8,178 nucleotides of DNA, taken from Mogibacterium sp. (lineage in GTDB: Bacteria; Bacillota; Clostridia; Peptostreptococcales; Anaerovoracaceae). This document shows positions 1 to 7,446 of the stretch, piece after piece (within the stretch, counting starts at the first letter, position 1; each line of letters begins with the position of its first letter). The stretch spans positions 3,485 through 11,662 of the forward strand of contig JABUTC010000012.1 of the NCBI GenBank assembly GCA_021442505.1, read 5' to 3'. The notes under the pieces are model-generated. The model worked only from the letters and a program-made list of their open reading frames with translations, searched no databases and was not told the origin of the DNA. Made by a program: the position numbers and the translations under genes.

Positions 1-791
1 TTTGTGTAATAATCAAGTCCTCTTACGATTGAAGGATCAACAATATAATTGATATCCATTGCATCCAGGTGAGATTTAAGTTCATCAAGACTTTTTTTAC
101 AGTCATCACATAGATAATCCAGCATCATTGGTGCACCCTGAACCAACTCTTTACATACAGGCGACTTGCAATCGAGGATTCTCATTGGATTTTTGTCAAA
201 TCTATCCTTGCAGGTTTCACAAAGTTCTTCGTATTTAGGCTGCAAAAATTCCTGAAGTGCCTTTCTGTGCAAAGGTCTGCAGCATCTGCAGCCAACACTT
301 GAAATATGAAGTTCTACATCCTGTATTCCCATTCTTTCCAGAAAATCTGAAGCTAATGCAATTACTTCGGCATCAGCCAACATATCGGATGTACCAAAAT
401 TCTCAATTCCAAACTGATGAAATTCTCTTAATCTGCCTGCCTGCGGTTTCTCATATCTGAAACAAGGAGTGTTGTAATAGTATTTACTTGGTTGTGTTTC
501 AGCATACTGATTACTTTCAATAAAAGCTCTTACAGCAGGTGAAGTACCTTCCGGCTTTAGGGTTATACTTCTATGCCCCATATCCTCAAAAGTGTACATT
601 TCTTTCTGCACTATATCAGTTGTATCTCCCACTCCCCTGCAAAACAGTTCAGTGCTTTCAAATGTAGGAGTGCGCATTTCTTCAAAACCGTATTCTGCAC
701 ATATTTTATCCCATTCAGATTCGATGTATCTCCATTTGTACGAATCCTGCGGCATTACATCTTTAGTTCCTTTAGGTGCCTTAATTGCCAT
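1..791 (-). CDS. hisS: Histidyl-tRNA synthetase, 3' end cut by window edge
   Basis: Class II aminoacyl-tRNA synthetase that charges tRNA-His with histidine using ATP, in the cytoplasm. Translating 791 to 1 gives 263 uninterrupted codons from ATG with no stop. Visible family motifs are motif 1 with the following TDIVQKEMYTF (about residues 44-68), LKPEGT (78-83), motif 2 FRYEKPQAGRLREF (111-124, R112 the ATP-contacting arginine), and the histidine-specific RGLDYYT (257-263) at the very edge. Between them lies a cysteine-rich insertion (C168 to C231), a pattern I associate with clostridial HisRS. The family is usually about 415-430 residues, so some 150-165 residues, including the anticodon-binding domain, lie outside the window. 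The start follows the hemZ stop by one base and has a good Shine-Dalgarno inside hemZ. No T-box leader is present; it appears to be expressed from the upstream operon. Identification is secure. Confidence 0.97.
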   Translation of the reverse strand, partial: MAIKAPKGTKDVMPQDSYKWRYIESEWDKICAEYGFEEMRTPTFESTELFCRGVGDTTDIVQKEMYTFEDMGHRSITLKPEGTSPAVRAFIESNQYAETQPSKYYYNTPCFRYEKPQAGRLREFHQFGIENFGTSDMLADAEVIALASDFLERMGIQDVELHISSVGCRCCRPLHRKALQEFLQPKYEELCETCKDRFDKNPMRILDCKSPVCKELVQGAPMMLDYLCDDCKKSLDELKSHLDAMDINYIVDPSIVRGLDYYT

Positions 792-792
792 C

Positions 793-2184
793 CTATCCTC
801 CGTAATATTTATTCTTTCTCAAGAGCATTTCTTCGAAACGCTCGTTATAAACCTTGTAATTGCTTACGTTCGCTATTCTTTCTAATCGGTCTTCATCAGG
901 ATAATAGACTTTTCCGATTGCTCCCGCACCAAGCCCGATTATTGTCTGTTTCTCTTCCATAATTCGAATATTGTAAATTGAATGCATTCCCGGTTTACAA
1001 TATCCAACATTCTCATTGGCTCCAATCTGATGTTTCTGTCTGTATATGTAATATGGAACATACCCGTTGCTTTTAAGAATCTCTTTAGAACTTTCAAGCA
1101 TATCGTTAACCATATCTGTATTTTGTCTGAAATATTCGGGATCCTTTTCTCTTAGTTCTGAACCGTTTTTTACTGACAGAGTGTGAATTGTAATATTTTG
1201 CGCGCCAAGCTCAATTACTTTTTTAAGACTGTCGCAAAAATCCTCATTGGATTCACCGGGAAGGCCTGCAATCAAATCAGCGTTAATTGTTGGAATGTTA
1301 TTTTCATTTGCAAGTTCAAAACTCTTAATAATCTGTTCAGCTGTGTGCTTTCTTCCGATTGTACTCAGAGTGTCGTCCTTCATCGATTGAGGATTTATGC
1401 TGATTCTTGAGATACCGTGATTTTGAAGTATTTCAAGTTTTTCAGCTGTAATTGTATCCGGCCTGCCGGCTTCGACGGTAAATTCGATCTTGCCGGCATC
1501 TGCATGCAGATACTTTTCGCACGATTCAATCAATCTGTCTAATTGCAAAGGATTTAGTGTAGTTGGTGTACCGCCACCGATGTATATGCTTTCAATCTGA
1601 TTGCTGTTTGAACTGTTTGAATCAATTAACGAACCCATATACTTAATCTCTTTAATTAAGTTGTTCAGGTACTGTTCAATATGAGATTCGACTGCCACCG
1701 CAGATGCAAAAGAGCAGTAAGCACAAATAGTTGGGCAAAAAGGAATACCGATATATACCGAGAAATTATGAGTGTTTGGGCTGGATACATTTCTCATCTG
1801 ATAATGCATAATGTCCATAATTATTTCTATCTTTGAATTATGAACGGCATATCTTTCAGATAAAATTTCAGAAACCTTATTGATGTCCGACTCTTTTTCA
1901 AAAATGTTGTATGCCAGTTTCAACGGTTTAACACCGGTTAGAGTTCCCCATTCATTGCTGCATCCGCATAAAGATTCCAGAAGCCTGTACAATTCAAGTT
2001 TTATATAATCAGGCTCTTTGTTCCCTGAAGCATTTATCAGAAAGCTGTTTTCTCCTAAACAAAGTTTTGAGTTTGCGTCAAAATTGACAGCAATGGTTTC
2101 AAATTCATCATCCTGCATGAATACTCTGCAAAGCTCTGCATAGTTATAATCATTTTCAACTTTATTTAGATAAAACCTGTACAT
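793..2184 (-). CDS. hemZ: HemZ-family radical SAM protein (putative oxygen-independent coproporphyrinogen III dehydrogenase)
   Basis: 463 residues. Radical SAM enzyme of the HemN/HemW/HemZ superfamily. The annotated family reaction is oxidative decarboxylation of coproporphyrinogen III to protoporphyrinogen IX in the cytoplasm. The iron-sulfur motif CPTICAYC gives C150, C154 and C157. It is followed by GGGTPT (203-208, SAM binding), EAGRPDT (238-244), INPQS (263-267) and LIAGLPGE (304-311). An N-terminal region of about 135 residues precedes the barrel and includes GTLTGVKP (80-87); this extra region and TGV(R/K)P motif mark HemZ rather than HemN or HemW. The start overlaps the end of the upstream hydrolase gene by 23 bases and its Shine-Dalgarno is weak (AAGG about 12 bases upstream), suggesting coupled translation. 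It sits between the MBL gene and hisS, the usual clostridial position. Family membership is sure; the physiological substrate is not, because many anaerobes with HemZ lack a full heme pathway. Confidence 0.92.
   Translation of the reverse strand: MYRFYLNKVENDYNYAELCRVFMQDDEFETIAVNFDANSKLCLGENSFLINASGNKEPDYIKLELYRLLESLCGCSNEWGTLTGVKPLKLAYNIFEKESDINKVSEILSERYAVHNSKIEIIMDIMHYQMRNVSSPNTHNFSVYIGIPFCPTICAYCSFASAVAVESHIEQYLNNLIKEIKYMGSLIDSNSSNSNQIESIYIGGGTPTTLNPLQLDRLIESCEKYLHADAGKIEFTVEAGRPDTITAEKLEILQNHGISRISINPQSMKDDTLSTIGRKHTAEQIIKSFELANENNIPTINADLIAGLPGESNEDFCDSLKKVIELGAQNITIHTLSVKNGSELREKDPEYFRQNTDMVNDMLESSKEILKSNGYVPYYIYRQKHQIGANENVGYCKPGMHSIYNIRIMEEKQTIIGLGAGAIGKVYYPDEDRLERIANVSNYKVYNERFEEMLLRKNKYYGG
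796..801 (-). promoter_or_regulatory. hisS Shine-Dalgarno embedded in the hemZ 3' end
   Basis: The minus strand reads GGAGGATAGGATG. GGAGGA is both the Shine-Dalgarno for hisS, with GGAGG five bases before the ATG, and the last two glycine codons of hemZ. The hemZ stop TAG and the hisS ATG are one base apart. This fixes the hisS start and implies translational coupling. Confidence 0.9.
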
Positions 2185-2782
2185 AAGGGTTATTTACCTT
2201 TTCAAATCCTATACTTGTCTCGAAACCATGTCCCGGATATACCTTAACGTCATCGTCTAAGACATAGAGTTTGTTTCTTATTGACTCCTGAAGAACTTCC
2301 CAGCTGCCGCCGTGAAAACCTGTGTTGCCAACAGAGAGTCTGAACAGTGTATCACCCGAGAAAAGATTATTGTCAACTAGATAGCACATACCACCCCTGC
2401 TGTGTCCCGGCGTGGCAATACATTTAATAATAAATTCTCCAAGATATAACTCATCGCCATCTTTAAGATATAAATCAGCGTCAACAGTTATTTCTTTATT
2501 CATCCCCAAAGAACCGTTAAACATAGCATGTGACAACAGTTCCTCTTCATCTTCGCAAGCAACTACCTGCGCTTCCGGAAAAGACTCTTTATACCTCATT
2601 ACTTCGTAGATATGATCTCCGTGTCCATGAGTCAAAAGTATATATTTGACATTGGAATCAATCAGGCTCTCTTCGAAATATCCAGGGTCTACAACAGCAA
2701 TTTCTCCGCTGATTTCGTCAGATATTACATAAGTATTTTCGGTCAAAGGACCTTTTGGAATTCTTTTAATTAATACGCTCAT
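2162..2782 (-). CDS. MBL-fold metallo-hydrolase, glyoxalase II-like
   Basis: 206 residues, cytoplasmic, no signal peptide. It belongs to the metallo-beta-lactamase superfamily, in the glyoxalase II-like (hydroxyacylglutathione hydrolase-related) group. The metal-binding set is complete: THGHGDH (H52, H54, D56, H57), TPGH (H127), SGDTLFR (D144) and YPGHG (H185), consistent with two metal ions. The C-terminal stretch ETSIGFEKVNNPY is typical of the small Firmicutes members of about 200-210 residues. The start lies five bases after the rel stop and lacks a strong Shine-Dalgarno, so coupling to rel translation is likely; MSVLIKRIPKGPLTENTYV matches the usual N-terminus. Its end overlaps hemZ by 23 bases. 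The family is often annotated as hydroxyacylglutathione hydrolase, but many clostridia lack glutathione, so the true substrate (another thioester or a lactone) is unknown. Confidence 0.93.
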   Translation of the reverse strand: MSVLIKRIPKGPLTENTYVISDEISGEIAVVDPGYFEESLIDSNVKYILLTHGHGDHIYEVMRYKESFPEAQVVACEDEEELLSHAMFNGSLGMNKEITVDADLYLKDGDELYLGEFIIKCIATPGHSRGGMCYLVDNNLFSGDTLFRLSVGNTGFHGGSWEVLQESIRNKLYVLDDDVKVYPGHGFETSIGFEKVNNPYVQVLSK

Positions 2783-2787
2783 ATTTA

Positions 2788-4992
2788 TTATTTGTTCTTA
2801 GCTCTATATGCTTTGGTGATTCCCTCTACCTGCCTTAATGAAATCATCAGTCTTTGTAACTGATGCATATCTACGATTGAAACGGTAATTGTTACATAAA
2901 CATCCCCTGTGGTAATAGGGTTCATATTGACTCCTGCCAAAGTAACATCATTGTCATCACAAGCCTTTGATATATCACTGAACATACCCTTGCGATCATT
3001 GCCTTCCAGGACAATGTCTACCATATAGGTGTAACCGGCTTTTGGGGTATCCCAATTAACTTCAATTAATCTTGCTTTGTCAGATTCGCTCATATTTACA
3101 ATGTTAGAGCAATCTGCCCTGTGGACATTAATACCTTTTCCTTTCGATATATACCCTACAATTGGGTCGCCTGGTACAGGATTGCAACAGGACGCTCTTC
3201 TGATTAACAGATTGTCTGTGCCCTTTACAACAATTCCTATATCAGAACCTTCTGCACCTCGATTTACTGATGGCTTCTGCTTTATCTCTAAGTTTTGTAA
3301 TTTGTCATCATCTTTCGCTTGATTTTCAGCGTTATAGTAATCAATCAGCTTATGACAAATTTTAGAGTTGTTGTTGCCACCTCTTGAGGCGTTAAGATAA
3401 AGGTCGTTTACAGTATCAAATCCCAGTTCTTTTACAGCTTTAAGAATATATGCATTCTTTGCTACTAGTGTTGGGTCCAGACCCTTTCTCTTTATATACG
3501 AAGATATATTTTGTTTACCTCTATCCAGGTCATCATCTTTATTTGCCTTGCGCAGCCATGCTCTTATTTTATTTCTCGCATGTGAGCTTTTAACGATATT
3601 CAGCCAGTCCATGCTTGGACCTGATGAATTTGCTGAAGTTATAATCTCAACAATGTCACCATTGTTCAACGTATAGTCCTTCTGGACCATCTTTCCGTTA
3701 ACCTTGGCACCTACACAGCGTACACCTACATCTGTGTGTACTTTAAACGCAAAATCAAGTGGAGTTGATTCGAACGGTAGTTCTACAACATCGCCATTCG
3801 GTGTGAATACAAATACCTGGTTGTTAAAAAGATCCATCTTCATGGTCTCGAGGAATTCGACAGAGTCATCAGCCTCCTTTTGCCATTCAAGTGCTTCTCT
3901 CATCCAGGCTAATTTTTGCTCACTGTCATCTTCCTGACCGGATTTTCCTTCTTTGTATTTCCAATGTGCAGCAATACCATATTCAGCTACCCTGTGCATT
4001 TCATAGGTTCTGATCTGGATTTCAAACGGGTCACCCTTATCGCCTATTACTGTTGTATGCAAAGATTGATACATATTAGGTTTAGGCATAGCTATGTAAT
4101 CTTTAAATCTGCCGGGTATAGGTCTCCATTCGGAGTGAACTATTCCGAGAACTGCATAGCAATCCTTGACACTTTGTACCAGAACTCTTACCGCAAGAAG
4201 GTCGAAAATTTCATCAAGTTCCTTATTCTGTATAACCATCTTGCGATAAATACTGTAAATATGTTTTGATCTGCCCTTTACACTGTACTTTATTCCGGCT
4301 TCATCCAGATCTTTAGAAATCTCATCAATAAGAGAATTCAGATTCTGTTCATACAATGCCTGTTTCTTTGCAATCTGTTCTGAAATATTTTTATATTCGA
4401 TTGGATGAAGATATTTTAATGATAGGTCTTCTAATTCGAATTTGATGCTGTAAATACCGAGACGACCGGCAAGAGGCGCATATATTTCCAGAGTTTCCAG
4501 CGCTTTCTCTTCCCTTTTGTTGGTTGGCATATATTCAAGAGTTCTCATATTGTGAAGTCTGTCAGCAAGTTTAATGATAAGAACTCTTATATCCTTCGAC
4601 ATAGCTAAAAACATTTTCCTGAAGTTCTCAGCCTGCATCTCTTCTTTTGAACCGTATTTAATATTTCCGAGTTTTGTAACGCCGTCAACTAAAAGAGCTA
4701 TTCTTTCATCAAAGTCTTCGACCAACTCCTCTCTGGTGTACTCAGTATCTTCAACTACATCATGTAAAAGTCCTGCTACGATGGTCTCATTATCCATTCC
4801 GAATTCGGCCAGGATTAATGAAACAGCAATAGGATGAATAATATAAGGTTCACCGCTTTTACGAAATTGTCCTTCGTGTAGTCTATGAGCTATTTCATAT
4901 GCTTTCACAATAACAGTATCATCATACTTTGGATTAATCGTGATGATATCGTTCATATATTGTTCAGTTGTGAGAACATGCAGCTTACTCAT
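2788..4992 (-). CDS. rel: Bifunctional (p)ppGpp synthetase/hydrolase Rel
   Basis: 734 residues, cytoplasmic and ribosome-associated. It makes (p)ppGpp from ATP and GDP/GTP during amino-acid starvation and degrades it otherwise. Domains in order: the HD hydrolase with H53, HDVVED (H77, D78, E81, D82) and KLADRLHN (D144, N148); the synthetase with KGRSKHIYSIYRK (239-251), D264 and FEIQIRT (E324); TGS at about 392-452; a helical region; a zinc-finger-like segment with C602, C603, H624 and C628; and a C-terminal ACT domain at about 655-730. Both active sites look intact. RFKD (295-298) is the RxKD form seen in bifunctional enzymes, not the ExDD of synthetase-only RelA. Residue numbers agree closely with those I recall for streptococcal Rel. 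The Shine-Dalgarno AAAGGG lies six bases before the ATG, 27 bases after secDF. Length is normal for the family. Confidence 0.97.
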   Translation of the reverse strand: MSKLHVLTTEQYMNDIITINPKYDDTVIVKAYEIAHRLHEGQFRKSGEPYIIHPIAVSLILAEFGMDNETIVAGLLHDVVEDTEYTREELVEDFDERIALLVDGVTKLGNIKYGSKEEMQAENFRKMFLAMSKDIRVLIIKLADRLHNMRTLEYMPTNKREEKALETLEIYAPLAGRLGIYSIKFELEDLSLKYLHPIEYKNISEQIAKKQALYEQNLNSLIDEISKDLDEAGIKYSVKGRSKHIYSIYRKMVIQNKELDEIFDLLAVRVLVQSVKDCYAVLGIVHSEWRPIPGRFKDYIAMPKPNMYQSLHTTVIGDKGDPFEIQIRTYEMHRVAEYGIAAHWKYKEGKSGQEDDSEQKLAWMREALEWQKEADDSVEFLETMKMDLFNNQVFVFTPNGDVVELPFESTPLDFAFKVHTDVGVRCVGAKVNGKMVQKDYTLNNGDIVEIITSANSSGPSMDWLNIVKSSHARNKIRAWLRKANKDDDLDRGKQNISSYIKRKGLDPTLVAKNAYILKAVKELGFDTVNDLYLNASRGGNNNSKICHKLIDYYNAENQAKDDDKLQNLEIKQKPSVNRGAEGSDIGIVVKGTDNLLIRRASCCNPVPGDPIVGYISKGKGINVHRADCSNIVNMSESDKARLIEVNWDTPKAGYTYMVDIVLEGNDRKGMFSDISKACDDNDVTLAGVNMNPITTGDVYVTITVSIVDMHQLQRLMISLRQVEGITKAYRAKNK

Positions 4993-5019
4993 AAATTTCC
5001 CTTTTACCCTTAAAAATTT

Positions 5020-7302
5020 TTATTTTACAATTCCATCATTTGCTCTTTTGTTTTGAGCTTTTTTCTTTTTCATTCTTTCCTTATCGCTCTTTTCTTTATT
5101 CTCCTCATACCTTGAAAGACTTTCTTTTCTGGTCAGGTCATACAGCAGTGGGCTGCAGAGGAAAATTGAAGAATATGTTCCTACAATTACACCTATAAGC
5201 AAAGGAATCAGAAACTCTCTGATTTCAGAAGAAACCATAAAGAATAATGGAATCATTACGGCTATTGTTGTAACTGATGTAAGAATTGATCTGGATATAG
5301 TCTGATTAACACTGTCATCAATTAACTCGACATTTTGCTTGCGCTTGTAGAACTTAGTGTTTTCTCTGATTCTGTCAAATACAACAATTGTGTCATTTAT
5401 TGAATATCCGACTACTGTCAGAATACCTGCTATAAACGGATTGTTTATGGTAAAACCGAATATTGCATACAGTGCAAGTGTAAAGAGAACGTCATGCGCA
5501 AGACCTCCTACAGCAGCTAATCCAAATTTCCAGGTCTTAAATCTGAATCTTATGTAAACGAGCATACATAATGCAGCAATGATAATTGACTTAACTGCGT
5601 TATGTCTCAAATCTTTACCAACGGTTGGTCCAAATTCTTCAGAAGCGAGAACAGCATCGTCTTTAAGATTGTATTTTTGATCAAGAGTATTTATTACTTC
5701 CGATCTCTCGCTGGATTTAAGAGCTTTGATAGTTCTTATTACAATCTGAGTATTATCTTTTCCTGCGTATACGATTGTTGGTTCAAGGTCATAAGATTTG
5801 ATAGTATCCTTTACCTCTTCAATATCAACCTTCTGACCCATTTCAATCTGCATCATTGTTCCACCGGTAAAATCAATTCCATAATTGAATCCCTTGAATA
5901 ATCCAAATACGAGACCGGCACAGATTACGCAAATACTGATTGTGTAACTAATTTTTCTATTTTTAATAAAACTGAAATGATGTTTCCACGATCTGTTTGG
6001 AGTTCCATCCTCTTTCATTCCAAATGCTCTGAGCGTTGCAAATTTGCTGTCTGCCAGAACATTTACAAATGACTGGGTTACAAATACTGCAGTAATAATG
6101 CTGCATATCGTACCTATCATGAGAGTAAGAGCGAATCCTCTAACAGAAGATGTTCCAATGAGATAAAGAACAATTGATGCAATCAGTGTTGTAGTTTGTG
6201 CATCGATTACTGTCGAAAGAGCTGATTTGAAACCCATATCAACAGCTACTCTTATTGATTTGCCCTTAGTAATCTCCTCTCTTATTCTGGTGAAAATAAT
6301 GATATTTGAGTCAACTGCCATACCTACTGAAAGGATAATACCTGCAATACCAGGCAGTGTAAGAACTGAACCAAATGCAACCATTAACCAAAGAATAAGC
6401 TGCACATATAAAGCTAAAGCTATGTCAGCTATAAGTCCGAGAACACCGAAAACAGCAAGCATTATAATCATTACGATTCCTAATCCGATAAAGCCTGCAA
6501 TAACGCTCTTTGAAAGCGCATTTGCGCCGATTGTAGCTGTTTCAACTGATGAGTTTACTTCGGTCAGAGTTGCAGGAAGTGCACCTCCCCTGATTAATGC
6601 AGCGAGCTGTGACGCTTCTTCTTCAGGGAATCCACCATTTCCTCTGTAAATCTCACAACTGGTGCTGTTTATTTTCTGACTTACTGTTGGTGCTGATACA
6701 ACATCGTTGTCCAGCATAATTACAATTGCTGTTGAATCAACAAGATTTCCGTTCTCGTCCATTAATGTAGGTGTAACTGATCCGCTTGCGGCCTTTTCTG
6801 TTCCTTCTCCAAACAAATCAGCACCCTTGCCTGTGAAGTCCATCGTAATCTTATAGCCGCCATGGTCGGAGTCCGTAGCTAAACTTGCATTCTTCACTTC
6901 ATCACCGCTCATTACCAATGTTCCGTCAGCAAGAAGGAATTTAAGCTGAGCTGTGCGACCAATCTGCTTAATAGCAGCTTCGGCATCTTTAACACCTGGC
7001 ATTTCTACTCTAATACGGTTATCTCCTTCGATAGATACACTTGCTTCTGAAACACCCATGGCATTAACTCTGTTCTCAAGCACAGTCTTTGTCTGCTCCA
7101 TAACTTTGGCTTTTTCTGTGCCTTTTTCATCAGTTTCGGCCTCAAGAAGAACATAAACACCACCATTGATATCAAGGCCAAATTTCATTTGCTCGTAGAG
7201 ATTGCCGACTTTACCTCCGATACCAAAAATAGAAGTAAACCAAGATACAACTAACAGTATCAGGACAAGCACAACTACTATAATATTTTTCTTATTTCTC
7301 AT
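5020..7302 (-). CDS. secDF: SecDF fused protein-export membrane subunit
   Basis: 760 residues. Inner-membrane component that assists SecYEG/SecA export by pulling on translocating protein using the ion gradient. SecD and SecF are fused, giving about 12 predicted membrane spans: one at about 5-24, five at about 265-412, one at about 450-471 and five at about 570-720. Extracytoplasmic domains lie at about 40-258 (P1, starting FGLDINGG) and 475-565 (P4, starting YGIDFTGG). The SecD signature GMAVDSNIIIF (D331) and the SecF signature GYSINDTIVVFDRIREN (D637), plus R671, match the charged membrane residues implicated in proton transport in Thermus SecDF. The C-terminal 35 residues are lysine-rich and cytoplasmic. 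AGAGG lies eight bases before the ATG. It is the first gene of the operon, behind its own promoter, and follows yajC, its functional partner. The length is close to Bacillus SecDF. Confidence 0.97.
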   Translation of the reverse strand: MRNKKNIIVVVLVLILLVVSWFTSIFGIGGKVGNLYEQMKFGLDINGGVYVLLEAETDEKGTEKAKVMEQTKTVLENRVNAMGVSEASVSIEGDNRIRVEMPGVKDAEAAIKQIGRTAQLKFLLADGTLVMSGDEVKNASLATDSDHGGYKITMDFTGKGADLFGEGTEKAASGSVTPTLMDENGNLVDSTAIVIMLDNDVVSAPTVSQKINSTSCEIYRGNGGFPEEEASQLAALIRGGALPATLTEVNSSVETATIGANALSKSVIAGFIGLGIVMIIMLAVFGVLGLIADIALALYVQLILWLMVAFGSVLTLPGIAGIILSVGMAVDSNIIIFTRIREEITKGKSIRVAVDMGFKSALSTVIDAQTTTLIASIVLYLIGTSSVRGFALTLMIGTICSIITAVFVTQSFVNVLADSKFATLRAFGMKEDGTPNRSWKHHFSFIKNRKISYTISICVICAGLVFGLFKGFNYGIDFTGGTMMQIEMGQKVDIEEVKDTIKSYDLEPTIVYAGKDNTQIVIRTIKALKSSERSEVINTLDQKYNLKDDAVLASEEFGPTVGKDLRHNAVKSIIIAALCMLVYIRFRFKTWKFGLAAVGGLAHDVLFTLALYAIFGFTINNPFIAGILTVVGYSINDTIVVFDRIRENTKFYKRKQNVELIDDSVNQTISRSILTSVTTIAVMIPLFFMVSSEIREFLIPLLIGVIVGTYSSIFLCSPLLYDLTRKESLSRYEENKEKSDKERMKKKKAQNKRANDGIVK

Positions 7303-7359
7303 TGATTAAACCTCTTGTAAATAATTGATATGCGCATAGTACCGCATCAAATAATAATC
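7303..7359 (-). promoter_or_regulatory. secDF 5' leader with possible hairpin
   Basis: This stretch would be the untranslated leader of about 57 bases if transcription starts near 7359. It contains imperfect arms at 7325-7334 and 7343-7350 that can form eight base pairs with a two-base bulge and an eight-base loop, followed by the Shine-Dalgarno AGAGG at 7311-7315. No known riboswitch or T-box consensus is visible. The hairpin does not cover the Shine-Dalgarno and could be chance. Confidence 0.35.
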
Positions 7360-7365
7360 TAATCT

Positions 7366-7394
7366 ATAATACTATAAACGCCTTGAATTTTCAA
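7366..7394 (-). promoter_or_regulatory. Sigma-A type promoter for the secDF operon
   Basis: On the minus strand TTGAAA (7394-7389) is separated by exactly 17 bases from TATTAT (7371-7366), one mismatch from consensus in each hexamer. The predicted start is near 7359. It lies one base past the U-tract of the yajC terminator and is the only convincing promoter upstream of the five-gene operon. No operator is recognised. Confidence 0.8.
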
Positions 7395-7395
7395 C

Positions 7396-7421
7396 AAAAA
7401 AGCGACGCGTTTGCGTCGCTT
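7396..7421 (-). terminator. Intrinsic terminator after yajC
   Basis: The minus strand forms a perfect nine-base-pair stem, AAGCGACGC with GCGTCGCTT, around a four-base loop, followed at once by TTTTTT (7401-7396, the first two Ts being part of the stem end). It lies 25 bases past the yajC stop. The plus-strand side has no U-tract, so it acts in one direction. It separates the tRNA-yajC unit from the secDF operon. Confidence 0.92.
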
Positions 7422-7446
7422 AAATCATTAAAATTATATATACTAA

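Noticed and set aside
573..962. Plus-strand reading frame of 129 codons opposite the hisS/hemZ junction
   Set aside because: Antisense to two well-supported genes and their junction; no recognisable domain.
2348..2376. Possible internal promoter (TTGACA, 17 bases, GATACA) inside the MBL gene
   Set aside because: The -10 is poor and the bases are accounted for by conserved coding residues around SGDTLF; likely chance in AT-rich DNA.
3916..4269. Plus-strand reading frame of 117 codons opposite rel
   Set aside because: Antisense to the conserved Rel synthetase domain; composition looks random and no family features are seen.
5011..5022. 12-base palindrome at the end of secDF
   Set aside because: Purely A/T, includes the secDF stop codon, and too weak to be a terminator or a credible operator.
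6227..6649. Plus-strand reading frame of 140 codons opposite secDF
   Set aside because: Lies wholly antisense to conserved secDF sequence, has no family motif and no recognisable ribosome-binding site; a shadow frame.
7303..7446. Missing six-cysteine peptide (scfA) or its radical SAM maturase near yajC
   Set aside because: Checked because these often lie near yajC/secDF in clostridia. The gap holds only terminator, promoter and leader, with no short cysteine-rich reading frame.
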